Shown in pieces: positions 1 through 12,250 of a stretch of DNA of 64,000 nt (position 1 is its first letter; every line of letters starts with the position of its first letter). Origin of the DNA: Pyxicephalus adspersus (Eukaryota > Chordata > Amphibia > Anura > Pyxicephalidae); contig NC_092861.1 in the NCBI RefSeq assembly GCF_032062135.1, positions 1,381,067 to 1,445,066 of the forward strand, read 5' to 3'. The notes under the pieces were generated by a model. The model was not told the DNA's origin and ran no database searches. It saw nothing but the letters and a program-made list of their open reading frames with translations. The position numbers and the translations under genes were made by a program.

Positions 1-175
1 GGGTAAGTTCCTGGGTCTGAACACCTGTTGTGCCCATTACGAGAGGTTCCAACAAACCCTGTGCTGAGTTCCGGGGTCTGGACCGCTGCTATGTCCATTG
101 TGAGAAGTCCCAGCACTGAATTCCCAGGTCCCAGCACCTGCTGTGCTCATTATAGGGGGCTCCCACCATCTGTTG
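1..175 (-). repeat. Minisatellite family B, reverse orientation, at window edge
   Basis: About three units of roughly 58 bases around CTGGGTCTGAACACCTGTTG and TGCCCATTA. The same unit forms the array at 11531-12250 in the other orientation. Confidence 0.75.
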
Positions 176-345
176 ATGGTCTCTAGTCCTGAGATGAACA
201 CAGCTTTGTCACAGCTCTGTTGCAATAAACACTTACAGGTCATATTCACCCCCCGTTTATGACTGGGAATAGAAAAGAGAAGCAGCAGACCAATGAGCTC
301 ATCTTTCTGCTCTCCTCTCCTATCAGCATGCTCTTAGACGACAGC

Positions 346-1140
346 CCATCTAATTTGTTCATTGTGCTGCTTCTCCAACTGTTAATCTGAGCTCTGTTGT
401 GAATGGACTGCAAGAGTCTAAAACCAATATAAAATTTGTGTACTTGCATTTTAAAAAAAAGTATTTTTGATTTGTGCTCAGTGCTATGCATATGTTTGGA
501 ATTTGCCTGGAGTAATAATTTGTGTAGTATTATTGTGTGTGTAAGTAAAGAGTACACTATGTACACAACACTGAATTGTAGGTAGAAATCTCTGCGGCAT
601 CCAACATTCACCGAGGGAATCCAGCACATCCTTTCATTCTTGTCTTACAAATATCTGAAGGACATGAATAATTCTGCATTGATGGAGAGATTATAAATGA
701 TGCATAGGAAGAGGCAGGGAATGCTGACAAACAAGTATTGTGATTTCCACCCACAGGGCTCCACATAATAAAGACTTCCTTTTACTTAAACTGGGACAGG
801 TGACCACCCCTGAGGAGCCAAAAGTCAAACTTGTTAACCAATCAGCATCCAGTAGTGGGAGGGGCTTGATTAAAGGGGAATTGACCAAATGACTTTTTCT
901 GTACAATATAGAAAGAGAGATTACAGAATGACTTTTCTCTGTCCGGAACTTTTACAGTCCTGTAATTAAAAACAGGAAACCCTCGCTGGGTGATGAAATA
1001 TACAAGAATTTACTTAGTATGCCGAGCACAACTAAATAAAGAAAACAAAAATTCTAAAGCTGCATAAACTAAAAAATGGTCTGTTAGAGAAAAAATGGAG
1101 AATTCAGATTCATCAATTTGATCAATTGTTGAGTGCTGGT
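346..1140. other. Non-coding, nothing recognised
   Basis: Unique-looking AT-rich sequence. Short open frames have no family features. No splice-flanked coding signal was seen. Confidence 0.5.
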
Positions 1141-1905
1141 GTCACCCGCTATATCTGGGCTGGAATACTGATATCTAGAGAAGTCATGTGATGTCACCTA
1201 TTATAATTGTGATGTCACCTGTTTTATATTTGTTTCATTTTATAGTTGGAGAGTTTTGATGTCATCTGTTATATCAGTGATCTGGCATATGTGGAGAGTG
1301 ATGATGCCACTTCTTATATCTCTATCACCTGGTATCATTGGAAAGTGGTGATGTCACCAGTGATGACATCACTATATTAGGGCGGTGATGTCATATGTTG
1401 TATCTATGATGCTACCTGTTAGAGTGGAGAGCTGTGATGTCACCAGGTATATCCGTGATGTCACATGGTATAATGGAGAGTTGTTGTTTTACCTGTGATA
1501 TCATTTGTTATATCTAAAGAGTGATGATGCCACTTATACCTCTGATATTATAATTGGAGAGTGGTGATGTCACCTGTTATATTTGTGAGGTCACCTTTTA
1601 TATCTGAAGGGAGGTGATGGTATGTGTTTTATCTGTCATATCACTTGTTAGAATAGATAGTGGCGGTGTCACCTTTTAAATCTGAGATGTCATCTGTTAT
1701 CATGGAGAATGGAGGTATTGTCTGTTATTTTTGTGATGTCACCTCTTATATCTGTGATGTCATCAATTATATCTGTGATGTCATCAATTATATCTGTGAT
1801 GTCACCTCTTATATCTGTGATGTCATCAATTATATCTGTGATGTCATCAATTATATCTATGATGTCATCAATTATATCTGTGATGTCAGCTGTTATATAA
1901 GGAGA
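1141..1905. repeat. Degenerate array with a 21-base core built on TGATGTCA
   Basis: Irregular repeats of TGATGTCACCTGTTATATCT become an exact 21-base tandem repeat at about 1735-1890 (GTGATGTCATCAATTATATC plus T). The unit is a multiple of three, so short open frames here are artefacts. Confidence 0.85.
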
Positions 1906-2940
1906 GTGGTGATCGTATATTTTGTATATTGTATTGTCAGTTTTGCATTTTCAGTCCATACGCTGATGGGATGTTTTATTATTATTTCTTATTTATTGTA
2001 AATTCATTGTTCATCTTTATCATACTAAAATGTACTAAAAAAGAACAAAGAAAACATAATCTATAAGCCCCATTTAAATGAATGAACAGCTGCCTAAAGT
2101 TTGATTGGATTAAAGGAAAGGTGTCATGAAATATTTGGAGGTTGCTGAGTCCCTCCTTGCTCATTGGCTGGCTCTGTGTGCCCCGCCCAGGAGGAGCGCT
2201 CACCTATATGAGAATACAAATTCCCCCAATTTCCATCAGGTTGCAATAAAATAAACCATTTCCTTTCTCCAGCCAACGTTGGCAGATATCAGAAACCCAC
2301 AGAAGCGACAGCGAGCGGCGGTCAGACGCGGTCACACAGAATTAGGAGGGACAATAGGGATCAATGCACGTTTGGGGATTGTGTCCAAATTCCAAACCTC
2401 ATCCAGTCCAGCCGATCCCAGAACAATATCCCGCTTATATTAATCTATTTCAAGGGCATCCACGGCTCGTCCGAAGCCACCGTAATATTCAGCACATGAA
2501 AGCTGACAACATTGTTTCTTGCCTCAAATATAAAATATATAAAAATAAAAAATTGCAGAATCCTATTTTCTAAATTTTAACATGAAAATGAATCATTTGT
2601 GACTGGCTACAATGAACTGGTTACAAGTGGAGTGTCAAGCATCAAATGTCACCTGAAGTCTGATGGCTGCCTGACCACGTGATACTGAGTCAGAGCTGAA
2701 GATGAGAAAAATTGTGACTTTTCATTTCCTCAAATTTCAGTGAAAATGGAATGAATACAATTCTCCTGAGCTTTGTTTCTGCTGCGTTATTGTAGCAGGT
2801 GAGGTTAGATAGCTAACCAGGAAGAAGCCATCAGACCTCAGACCTCTGACCCCTAATCCTCTCAAGAATTGAGTTTCACTGCAGTATGGAAAATGCAACA
2901 TAGAAATTAGATTGTAAGCTCCTTTGAGGGATACTTAGTG
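1906..2940. other. Non-coding, nothing recognised
   Basis: Unique sequence upstream of CHRNA2. No gene, RNA or mobile element was recognised. Confidence 0.5.
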
Positions 2941-3012
2941 ACATTATTATTATTATTATTAAACAGGATTTATATAGCGCCAACATATTATGCAGCGCTG
3001 TACATTAAATAG
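2941..3012 (+). repeat. Dispersed repeat family A, short copy
   Basis: An ATT run followed by TTTATATAGCGCCAACATAT and GCAGCGCTGTACATTAAATA. Confidence 0.75.
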
Positions 3013-3283
3013 GACATGATCATGAACTTTGTTTGCTATTTGTTAGCAAATGTTTTGAATCCTGGACCAGACCCATTCCAGGCTTGCGGGATCACCCAGC
3101 TTCACTGATGAAAGTGTATCCTCTCCAGCTTTGGGGATCTTTAATAAATCAGCCCTATGTCTCAGTTTGTTATACCTTTTATATAAGGACACAGCACCAT
3201 CTAGTGGTGTGGCCAGAGTATAAACCAAGAATCTTTTTAATTAAATTTTCTGGAAAAAAAATCTTGTGGGATACTTCCTCCAC

Positions 3284-3419
3284 CTTCTAGATTGTAAGCT
3301 CTTCGGGGCAGGGTCCTCTCCTCCTCCTGTGTCACAGTCTGTATCTGTCTTTCATTTGCCACCCCTATATAATGTACAGCGCTGCGTAATATGTTGGTGC
3401 TATATAAATACCAATGTAA
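3284..3419 (-). repeat. Dispersed repeat family A, reverse copy
   Basis: Reverse orientation: TAGATTGTAAGCTCTTCGGG, GCAGGGTCCTCTCCTCCTCC, then GTACAGCGCTGCGTAATATG. Confidence 0.8.
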
Positions 3420-3448
3420 TGTGCAGATTGTTCTGTATTCCCATGACC

Positions 3449-4968
3449 GGTCCTCTTTACACTCTCTTCTTGCTCCTCTTATGTTCAGATGAATGATTCC
3501 TCAAGCGCTCGGTGTACGATGAGGGCGCTGAAATGTTATTCCAGTTGTTCTGTGTTAGTTACTGAGCTGTGGAAGCCATGGCAGAGATGGTCACACTCCG
3601 CTAAGTCGTTCTAATTAATTACATTTCTAAACTCATTTTATGGGGAATCAGATGTCAGTCGGAGCCACTAAATACAAATATATCCATTGCAATATATAGA
3701 GAGAGCGGCTCGCTGGGTGGAGGAGCCGAAATAAAATTTCAGCAGAGAAGTTAAGCCAGCAGACTGGTCAATATTACAAGATAAGATGCATGGCAGGCTT
3801 GTGCAATTTATAAAGCTCTTGGCAAGCTTTGTGCAGATTCGGTGAATCTGTATCAGCAATATTCACTTCCAGTATGGGGTGATACACATAATTCCTAATG
3901 GTAATGCTGACTGGCACTTTCAGAAAGTTTCATATATTGCTGATGCCTTCTGAAGCTTGCCAGCAACATGTACACAGTGACAGACTATAGGGAGGAGGAT
4001 TGGATTCACAGGGTGAAAATGTGCCATCCTGATGAATTTCTGTAGCCATAAAAGAGGGGCTTCTGTATGGGCCAACTCCATCATAATAAAAAAAGGGGTG
4101 AGGGCCACAGAGCGGGGGTTGTGTGAGTGTATTACCGCTGAGATAGGTAGAGCAGGTGACATAGAGATTGGGGTCTATTTGCCCCTTTTATTTATTTTAG
4201 CCCATTTATTAAGCAGTGGATTTTACATTTACTGAACTATTCCCTGGTAGAAAATCGATTACTGCCATTGAAACACCTGGACCTGGAAGATTCTTCGCCA
4301 TAGAGTAATAAGACCCCTTAGTATCCAGTTACCGACCATCTATCCTTGACATTGCATTGCCTAAGTCTAATATGCTTAAATAAAGCTGTCCTGCTGCTGG
4401 CCAATTTTAAAACGCCGTATCCTTAACCTAATAATTATTGGCTGCTATTTGTCTCCAATAAATTCAGTCCCAGTCTTGCTCAGGTGTGTCTTGCGACACT
4501 TACCTCTTCCTTGCTAAAGAAGTTTTATCAGTTTCACCCATCCCGTCGGCCAATCAGGAAAATCAGGAAATAGCCTTTTAATCATCCCTGGCTACTTAGC
4601 TGGCTCAGACACAGCACTCAGGTTCATGCAATGTGTCCCCACTAATGCTGAGCCCCCTAGTTCTGTGAGCTAGTTCCTGTACATCGGTTGTTTAATTCCG
4701 TGTTTCCTCTGTCCAGGTCATGTGTTAACCCCTTGTTGCCCAGTCTGTTGTTTCCAGCCATTCCCCGTGCTGTTCCAGTGTTCCTCTCTGTCTGTAGATA
4801 TCCCTGTTCCTCCTGTTACTTCCAGTGTCTCCTGTGTTCCCTGTGCCCACAGTGGCCCCTGTGTCACCGGTGTCTATTTCCTGGATCTCTGGCATTTGAC
4901 CCCTGAAGTGTGACCTGACCTCTCTTGCTTGCTGCCTGCCCTGACCCCGGCCTTCCTTGACTATTCTG
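3449..4968. repeat. Duplicated block, copy A
   Basis: About 1.5 kb that recurs with high identity at 5424-7212 in the same orientation. It begins at TCCTCTTTACACTCTC and ends TTGACTATTCTG. No gene is recognised in it. It lacks the hAT insertion present in copy B. Confidence 0.9.
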
Positions 4969-5423
4969 CATAGGCATTTATGTAGCGCCAACATAGTACG
5001 CAGCGCAGTACATTAAATAGGGGCTCCAAATGACAGAAATACAACAAATGGCACAGGAGGAGGAGAGGACCCTGCCCAGAAAAGGTTACAATCTAAAAGG
5101 TGGGGTAGCCTAGTACATGATAGGAGGAGGGTACGGAATGCTGGCTTTATAATGATGGGGGAAGGGATGGGTAGGTAAGTTTGGAAAAGGGGGTTTTGAC
5201 AGCTTGTTAAAATGTGTTGAAGGTAAGAGCACCCCGAATAGAATCAGGAAGTTCCAGAGAGTGGGGCAGTTCTAGAAAAGTCTTAAAGCAGTGCATGGGA
5301 GGAGGCTATGAGTGAAGAAGTCATTGGAGGAGCAGAGAGGGCAGAAAGGTGAACAAGAGCTGTGGAGGGATTTGTGTATCAGGTAGGTAGGTGGGGAGGA
5401 GCTGTGGAGGGATTTGTGTATCA
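4969..5423 (+). repeat. Dispersed repeat family A, long copy
   Basis: Begins TTTATGTAGCGCCAACATAG, then GCAGCGCAGTACATTAAATA, and runs about 450 bases through AGAGGACCCTGCCCAG. Nearly identical to 8068-8590. Class unknown; the family is short, high copy and often ends in ATT repeats. Confidence 0.8.
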
Positions 5424-7212
5424 GGTCCTCTTTACACTCTCTTCTTGCTCCTCTTATGTTCAGATGAATGATTCCTCAAGCGCTCGGTGTACGATGAGGG
5501 CGCTGAAATGTTATTCCAGTTGTTCTGTGTTAGTTACTGAGCTGTGGAAGCCATGGCAGAGATGGTCACACTCCGCTAAGTCGTTCTAATTAATTACATT
5601 TCTAAACTCATTTTATGGGGAATCAGATGTCAGTCGGAGCCACTAAATACAAATATATCCATTGCAATATATAGAGAGAGCGGCTCGCTGGGTGGAGGAG
5701 CCGAAATAAAATTTCAGCAGAGAAGTTAAGCCAGCAGACTGGTCAATATTACAAGATAAGATGCATGGCAGGCTTGTGCAATTTATAAAGCTCTTGGCAA
5801 GCTTTGTGCAGATTCGGTGAATCTGTATCAGCAATATTCACTTCCAGTATGGGGTGATACACATAATTCCTAATGGTAATGCTGACTGGCACTTTCAGAA
5901 AGTTTCATATATTGCTGATGCCTTCTGAAGCTTGCCAGCAACATGTACACAGTGACAGACTATAGGGAGGAGGATTGGATTCACAGGGTGAAAATGTGCC
6001 ATCCTGATGAATTTCTGTAGCCATAAAAGAGGGGCTTCTGTATGGGCCAACTCCATCATAATAAAAAAAGGGGTGAGGGCCACAGAGCGGGGGGGTGTGT
6101 GAGTGTATTACCGCTGAGATACGTAGAGCAAGTGGCATAGAGCAGTGATTTTCAACCACTGTTCCGTGGCACACCAGTGTGCCGTGAGAGATCTTTAGGT
6201 GTACCGTGGGAAATTATCCAATTATCATTGTTGAGTGCCTGTGCTGTAGTGACTGGCAGAGTAATGTAATACTCTTTCATGTCAGTGGGTGGCAGTAGGT
6301 AGCTCAAGCGCCTTATTTATTTTTAGAGGCGAGAATTAGCTACAAAGTGTAATTTTGTAACACTTTTGATTTGTGGTGTGCCGCAGGATTTTTTTAATGT
6401 AAAAAATGTGCCGTGGCTCAAAAAAGGTAGAAAAACACTGGCATAGAGATTGGGGTCTATTTGCCACTTTAATTTAATTGAGCCCATTTATTAAGCAGTG
6501 GATTTTACTTTTACTGAAATATTCCCTGGTTGACAATCAACTACTGCCACTGAAACACTTGGACCTGGAAGATTCTCCTCCACACAATAATTAGACCCCT
6601 TAGTATCCAGTTACCGACCATCTGACCATGGCACTGACATTGCCTAAGTCTAATATGCTTAAAAAAAGCTGTCCTGCCGCTGGCCAGTTTTAAAACGCTG
6701 TATCCCTAACCTAATAATTATTGGCTGCTATTTGTCTCCAATAAATTTAGTCCCAGTCTTGCTAGTTTTATCAGTTTCACCCATCCCGCCGGCCAATCAG
6801 GAAATAGCCTCCTAATCATCCCTGGCTACTTAGCTGGCTTAGACACAACACTCAGGTTCATGCAATGTGTCCCCATTGTGCTGAGCCCCCTAGTTCTGTG
6901 AGCTAGTTCATGTATACCGGTTGTTTAATTCAGTGCTTCCTCTGTCCAGGTCATGTGTTAACCCCTTGCTGCCCAGTCTGTTGTTTCCAGCCATTCCCCG
7001 TGATGTCCCAGTGTTCCTGTCTGTCTGTGGATATCCCTGCATCACCTGTTCCTCCTGTTACTTCCAGTGTCCCCTGTGTTCCCTGTGCCTACCGTGGCCC
7101 CTGTGTCACCGGTGTCTATTTCCTGGATCTCTGGCCCATTTGACCCCTGAAGTGTGACCTGACCTCTCTTGCATGCTGCCTGCCCTGACCCCAGCCTTCC
7201 TTGACTATTCTG
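5424..7212. repeat. Duplicated block, copy B, with hAT insertion
   Basis: Second copy of 3449-4968. The length difference is mainly the hAT insertion at 6143-6440 and its duplicated target, partly offset by a deletion near 6765 relative to copy A. The two copies are separated by a dispersed repeat at 4969-5423. Confidence 0.9.
6143..6440. mobile_element. Non-autonomous hAT element with 8-base target duplication
   Basis: A 298-base insertion with terminal inverted repeats: left CAGTGATTTTCAACC, right (reverse complement) CAGTGTTTTTCTACC, 13 of 15 identical. It is flanked by GCATAGAG at 6135-6142 and 6441-6448. The paralogous block at 3449-4968 has the empty site (acatagag, single). No transposase coding is visible. 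Confidence 0.9.
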
Positions 7213-7477
7213 ATTTGTGATTTGTAACGTGTATCTTCCTGCCCACCCTGGTGTGCCCAAGGACCGCAACCTGGCAGTAACCAGCAGTGCAACATCCTCA
7301 CCACTAGGGGCTTTGGATTACCTGGTTACTGCTTAGACCGGCTATGGCCGGTGCCACCCCGAGCTGGGTCAGAGGAAAACCCCGCCAGGGGGGCCCACCG
7401 GCCAGAGCCGCTGAACTCGTCCCCAGATCTGAGCCTGCGATGGGAGAGTGACTCTACCATCGACCCGGCCCCTCTGG

Positions 7478-7535
7478 CAAATTTTTTTTCAGATTGTGGC
7501 CCCTGACTAAAAAAGTTTGCCCACCCCTTAGACTC
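7478..7535. mobile_element. hAT-Charlie-like end fragment
   Basis: The stretch reading (reverse complement) GGGGTGGGCAAACTTTTTTA then GTCAGGGGCCACAATCTG is a typical hAT terminal region. The opposite end was not located, so only a fragment is called. It sits directly after the duplicated block. Confidence 0.5.
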
Positions 7536-8067
7536 TGTGCCTTGTCCCTTCCCAGGACTCACACCACTCGAGTGCAAGCTGTAGCGCCCCCTATTGGCCC
7601 TGTCTCCCTAAGCATGACATGTCTTACTGCTGGCCTCCTGTCCCCAGTACTTTTTGGCCTTGTCTTGCTCAATAAAATTGTCCTACCGCTGGTCCAATTT
7701 TTACTGCTGTATCATGTGCAGTCTGAGTTTGGCCAGCGTCAGGACTTTATGCATCAACAAGAACAGTAATATAAAAAGTCGGGGTTGCTTCTAAAACAAC
7801 TCAGAATGGACAAGAATCAGATTGAGGGGTTGCGTTCCGTAAAACAAGATAAAAGGAGAATAAATAATCTCACAGCCCAATCTGCTTTGCCAGTGTATGC
7901 CGATGTAACAATTCCACAAAACACTTTACAGATGAAGACATTTACTAGGCATGATGTTTAAATGATTTGTATTTTTATATATCGCAATAAAAGACGGTCC
8001 TCCGCCATTGCTACTGGTCTCCAGTGCTCAGCTTCTTTACAATAAGAGTGCCTCCTATAATATTATA

Positions 8068-8590
8068 CTGCATTTATGTAGCACCAACATAGTACGCAGC
8101 GCAGTACATTAAATAGGGGCTCGAAATGACAGAAATACAAGCAATGACACAGGAGGAGGAAAGGACCCTGCCCAGAAGAGCTTACAATCTAAAAGGTGGG
8201 GTGGCGTAGTACATGATAGGAGACGGGTATGGAATGCTGGCTTTATAATGATGGGGGAAGGGATGGGTAGGTAAATTTGGAAAAGGGGGTTTTGACAGCT
8301 TGTTAAAATGTGTTAAAGGTAAGAGCACCCCAAATAGCATCAAAAAGAGTGTTCCAGAGAGTGGGGCAGTTCTAGAAAAGTCTTAAAGCAACGCATGGGA
8401 GGAGGTTATGAGTGAAGAAGTCATTGGAGGAGCAGAGAGGGCAGAAAGGTAAACAAGAGCTGTGGAAGGATTTGTGTATCAGGTAGGTAGGTGGGGGAGG
8501 AGCTGTGGAGGGATTTGTGTATCAGGTAGGTAGGTGGGGGAGGAGCTGTGGAGGGATTTGTGTATCAGGTAGGTAGGTGGGTTTACCAGC
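8068..8590 (+). repeat. Dispersed repeat family A, long copy with tandem 3' end
   Basis: Matches 4969-5423 along its length. Its right end holds three tandem copies of a roughly 44-base unit around GAGGGATTTGTGTATCAGGT (8456-8582). Confidence 0.8.
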
Positions 8591-10059
8591 AGTGCACAGG
8601 AGCTTGAAGGTAAAATGGAAGCCAGTGTAGAGATTGGCAAAGTTTGGGTTCCATGGGTAGATTGGCTCCCCGAAGTTCTCACCCTTCGTCCCTCCATGCA
8701 CCTTTCTTCCTCCACACTTTGTATCACACATTGCCATGACGCCTTTGGTTCACACAAACCTCATATAAAGCTGGAATCGTTACCTTCGTCATACATATTG
8801 GTGACAACATTAATCCAGAAGCTCGGTGAATCCTTTGTGGGGATTTCCATTCATGTCCAGGTGGAATTGATCTCCAGGTATCTGATGAAAAGCCAAGATT
8901 TATAACTATGAGATCCACACGTCGCTCAGTGCCAGGGACTGGCTGCAAGAAATATTTTATCCCAAAGATTCCCATTTTATAAGAATATTAGATTCACCTC
9001 AATGGGCAATTAGAGCCGGGAATTCACATAGAACTGGGGGAGTCTTTCTTAAAGAGGACCTGTGCTGAGGAAATTGTTCAAAGGTGCATTGCATGGTATC
9101 TGGATGGAGGGGGTGTCTGGTAGAGGAGCAGGGCTTTGCTTCCTTTATGATAATTGGGGATCCTATTATTTGTTGTAATATTAAAGGAGGAAAAACTTCA
9201 GATCACAGAATGGAGTCCAACTTGTCAGGAGTCCAAACTCTCGATACATCCAATGTGTTATTGCCCCCTCACAACCACCCACCCATCCACTGCCTGAGGG
9301 GCTGTAACATCTCAAATAAATTCTAATCCACGGCTATGATTCGGCATGAATTTCATTCTTCCAAACTCAGCCTCATTAGAAGACATGGTTTTGGATAAAA
9401 TGCGGCCATGGCCGAATGTAAAGGGGGGGCCCCAAGTGCAAAACTCCCCAGCCCCCCACATCCACTAGCATTCTGTTGACCAAGGACCTAGAGATGGTGG
9501 GATCTCTGGGAAATTACCCAGTTTGCCCCATCCCCCTAAAAATACTGAACCTTCCTATTGACAAGAATGTTATCAGATTTTGCACCCCTTTTCCGGACAG
9601 ATCCATACAGATAGATTGGACATTGTACATGTTACAGTGGTTCAATTTATTGCTGGACTCCAAGCAAACTACAAAAATAAAATGTGTGTTTTGGATCTTT
9701 TACTTGGATTTGCATGCCTGCAGATCTGCACTGACCTGCACAGACCTCATGGGCGCGGCAGGAGAACCGATTCTTTCTGTGCAGCAAATCAGTAACCATT
9801 ACAGTTATGCCCCTCCCTCCCTATTTCCCAGCCTGTGATTGGACAGTAAAAGGAGCAGATGTAGACTGCCCAGTCTGCCCAATCACAGTGAGGGTGGCTA
9901 CTGGGCACTCCCATTGAGAATGGCACAGGGGGGTGCAGCTTGTCCTCCTCCTTCCCCTCTCTATAGAATAGAATGACACCATGTGTACAGCGCTCCTTCA
10001 TTCATCTGTCACTTGAAATTATCACTAAAGGTCCAGCAAGCATCCGACGTCCATTGAAT
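8591..10059. other. Non-coding, mostly unrecognised
   Basis: Apart from a family C repeat near 9825-9925 nothing was identified. EPHX2, the expected mammalian neighbour on this side of CHRNA2, was not seen. Confidence 0.5.
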
Positions 10060-10625
10060 TATTTATTGGCCCTCTAAACATAAATTGCCATTAATTTTTT
10101 CTAACTGTTAATCCCAATATAAAGGTTCAGATCAGAGGGGGGCGCCGTAGAGGTTAATGTTATTTCCCTACACAAGCCTTATGCTTTGAATAAGACACCA
10201 TGTGGCTGCAATGAAAATTTCAATTAACCGTGAAAAAAAATAATCCCCGGCGGGCCCTTCGTTACTGGCTGGAGATGACATCTGCCCGATCGGCGGGACA
10301 AATACCAAATCCAGCCGTTAATTAAACTTTAACACTCAAACGAGCCGCGTCTGGATGAGCGCGGGGCACAGAATTCGTCCTTATCACATCTGACTTTCAG
10401 AAACGCCTGTGTTTAGAATGTGATTGCGGCTTGTGGGAATTCGCAGGGTTTGTTTTCAGCTGCGGTCATTAAAATGTGACGGGAAAAAATGCGAATAAAG
10501 AAAACGTGACGGGTCTCGGCGAGAGGCATTAAAGCAGATGAGCGTCCTTCTTAGTGTCATGTGGTGTCAGCTGTTCGCTCATCTGCAGCCTGGAAAAGTT
10601 TTATTAAAATAATTCTGAGGAAGAA
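10060..10625. promoter_or_regulatory. Candidate conserved non-coding element upstream of CHRNA2
   Basis: About 560 bases free of recognised repeats, with many CpG sites kept, TAAT-core sites (CCGTTAATTAAAC) and no open frame. This contrasts with the repeat-rich surroundings. Conservation was not tested. Confidence 0.3.
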
Positions 10626-10945
10626 AAAAACTTTATCGGAGCAACGCCAATGTAGAGAAGAAATGGGCGCTATGGCCCAAAAATTTAGAGAGATTCATGA
10701 TAATAATTCCGGATGTTCACTTACCAAGGGGAAAATAAAGAATCTTCAAGGGTTCTTCCAATGAAACGTGATGGATCAGATATAAAGGACGCCTGGTGGG
10801 CTGGTCAGGGCTTCTTATATCATGGGTACTCCAAAACCGAGACCCAACGGCCAATAAACCCAACATTGTCCTTACTGACCTTGTAGGTCTGGATGATCCT
10901 GCCCAACTTTGTGTGTTCCAATACCTCTCCATAAGATGATGATGG

Positions 10946-11530
10946 NNNNNNNNNNNNNNNNNNNNNNNNNNNNNNNNNNNNNNNNNNNNNNNNNNNNNNN
11001 NNNNNNNNNNNNNNNNNNNNNNNNNNNNNNNNNNNNNNNNNNNNNNNNNNNNNNNNNNNNNNNNNNNNNNNNNNNNNNNNNNNNNNNNNNNNNNNNNNNN
11101 NNNNNNNNNNNNNNNNNNNNNNNNNNNNNNNNNNNNNNNNNNNNNNNNNNNNNNNNNNNNNNNNNNNNNNNNNNNNNNNNNNNNNNNNNNNNNNNNNNNN
11201 NNNNNNNNNNNNNNNNNNNNNNNNNNNNNNNNNNNNNNNNNNNNNNNNNNNNNNNNNNNNNNNNNNNNNNNNNNNNNNNNNNNNNNNNNNNNNNNNNNNN
11301 NNNNNNNNNNNNNNNNNNNNNNNNNNNNNNNNNNNNNNNNNNNNNNNNNNNNNNNNNNNNNNNNNNNNNNNNNNNNNNNNNNNNNNNNNNNNNNNNNNNN
11401 NNNNNNNNNNNNNNNNNNNNNNNNNNNNNNNNNNNNNNNNNNNNNNNNNNNNNNNNNNNNNNNNNNNNNNNNNNNNNNNNNNNNNNNNNNNNNNNNNNNN
11501 NNNNNNNNNNNNNNNNNNNNNNNNNNNNNN
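10946..11530. other. Assembly gap (N)
   Basis: 585 N. Its right flank is minisatellite family B. Confidence 1.
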
Positions 11531-12250
11531 CTTCATATTGGGCACATAGATGGCAGGAACCCTTCATACTGGGCACAGAGATGGCAAGAACCCTTCATAA
11601 TGGGCACAGGGATGGCAGGACCCCTCCAAATGGGCACAGTAGGTGCCCAGACCTGGGAGCTCAGCCTGAGCCTCCTTTATAATGGGACCAGTAGGTCTAC
11701 AACCCCAAGAATCAAGCACAAGGATGATTGGAACCCCTAAAAATGGGCATAGAAGGCGCACGGTTTCAGAAGTTCAAAACAAGAATTGTGGGAACTCCTC
11801 AAAATTGGCACAGCAGGTGTGTCCAGACCCAGGAACTCAGCACAGAGATAACAGGAGCTGCTTATAATGGGCAGAGCAGCTCCAAAGTCAGGAACTCAGC
11901 ATAGGGTGTACAGACTCAGGAACTCAGAACAGGGATGGCAGGAGACCCTCACAGTGGGCACAACAGGTCTCCAGAACCTGGAGCCTAGCTCAGGAATAAT
12001 GAGAGCCCTTAGTAATGGACACAACAGGTGTACAGACTCAGGAACTCAACACAGGGAAGGCAGGAACCCATCATAATGGGCACAGAAGATGTACAGACCT
12101 TGGATTTCAGAACAGAGATTGTGGGAGCCCCTTATAATGGGCACAGCAGGTCTCCAGATTCGGGTACTCAGCATATTATTAGAAGCCCTTATATTGGGCA
12201 CAGCAGGAGTTCTGACCTGGGAACTGAACGCCAAGTAATAGAAGCGACTA
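11531..12250 (+). repeat. Minisatellite family B
   Basis: About thirteen degenerate units of 50 to 60 bases built on TAATGGGCACAGCAGGTGTA and CAGACTCAGGAACTCAG. It borders the gap at 10946-11530, which probably holds more of the array. Confidence 0.85.

Noticed and set aside
1735..1890. 21-base repeats considered as a CRISPR-like array
   Set aside because: There are no unique spacers; it is a simple tandem repeat in a vertebrate genome.
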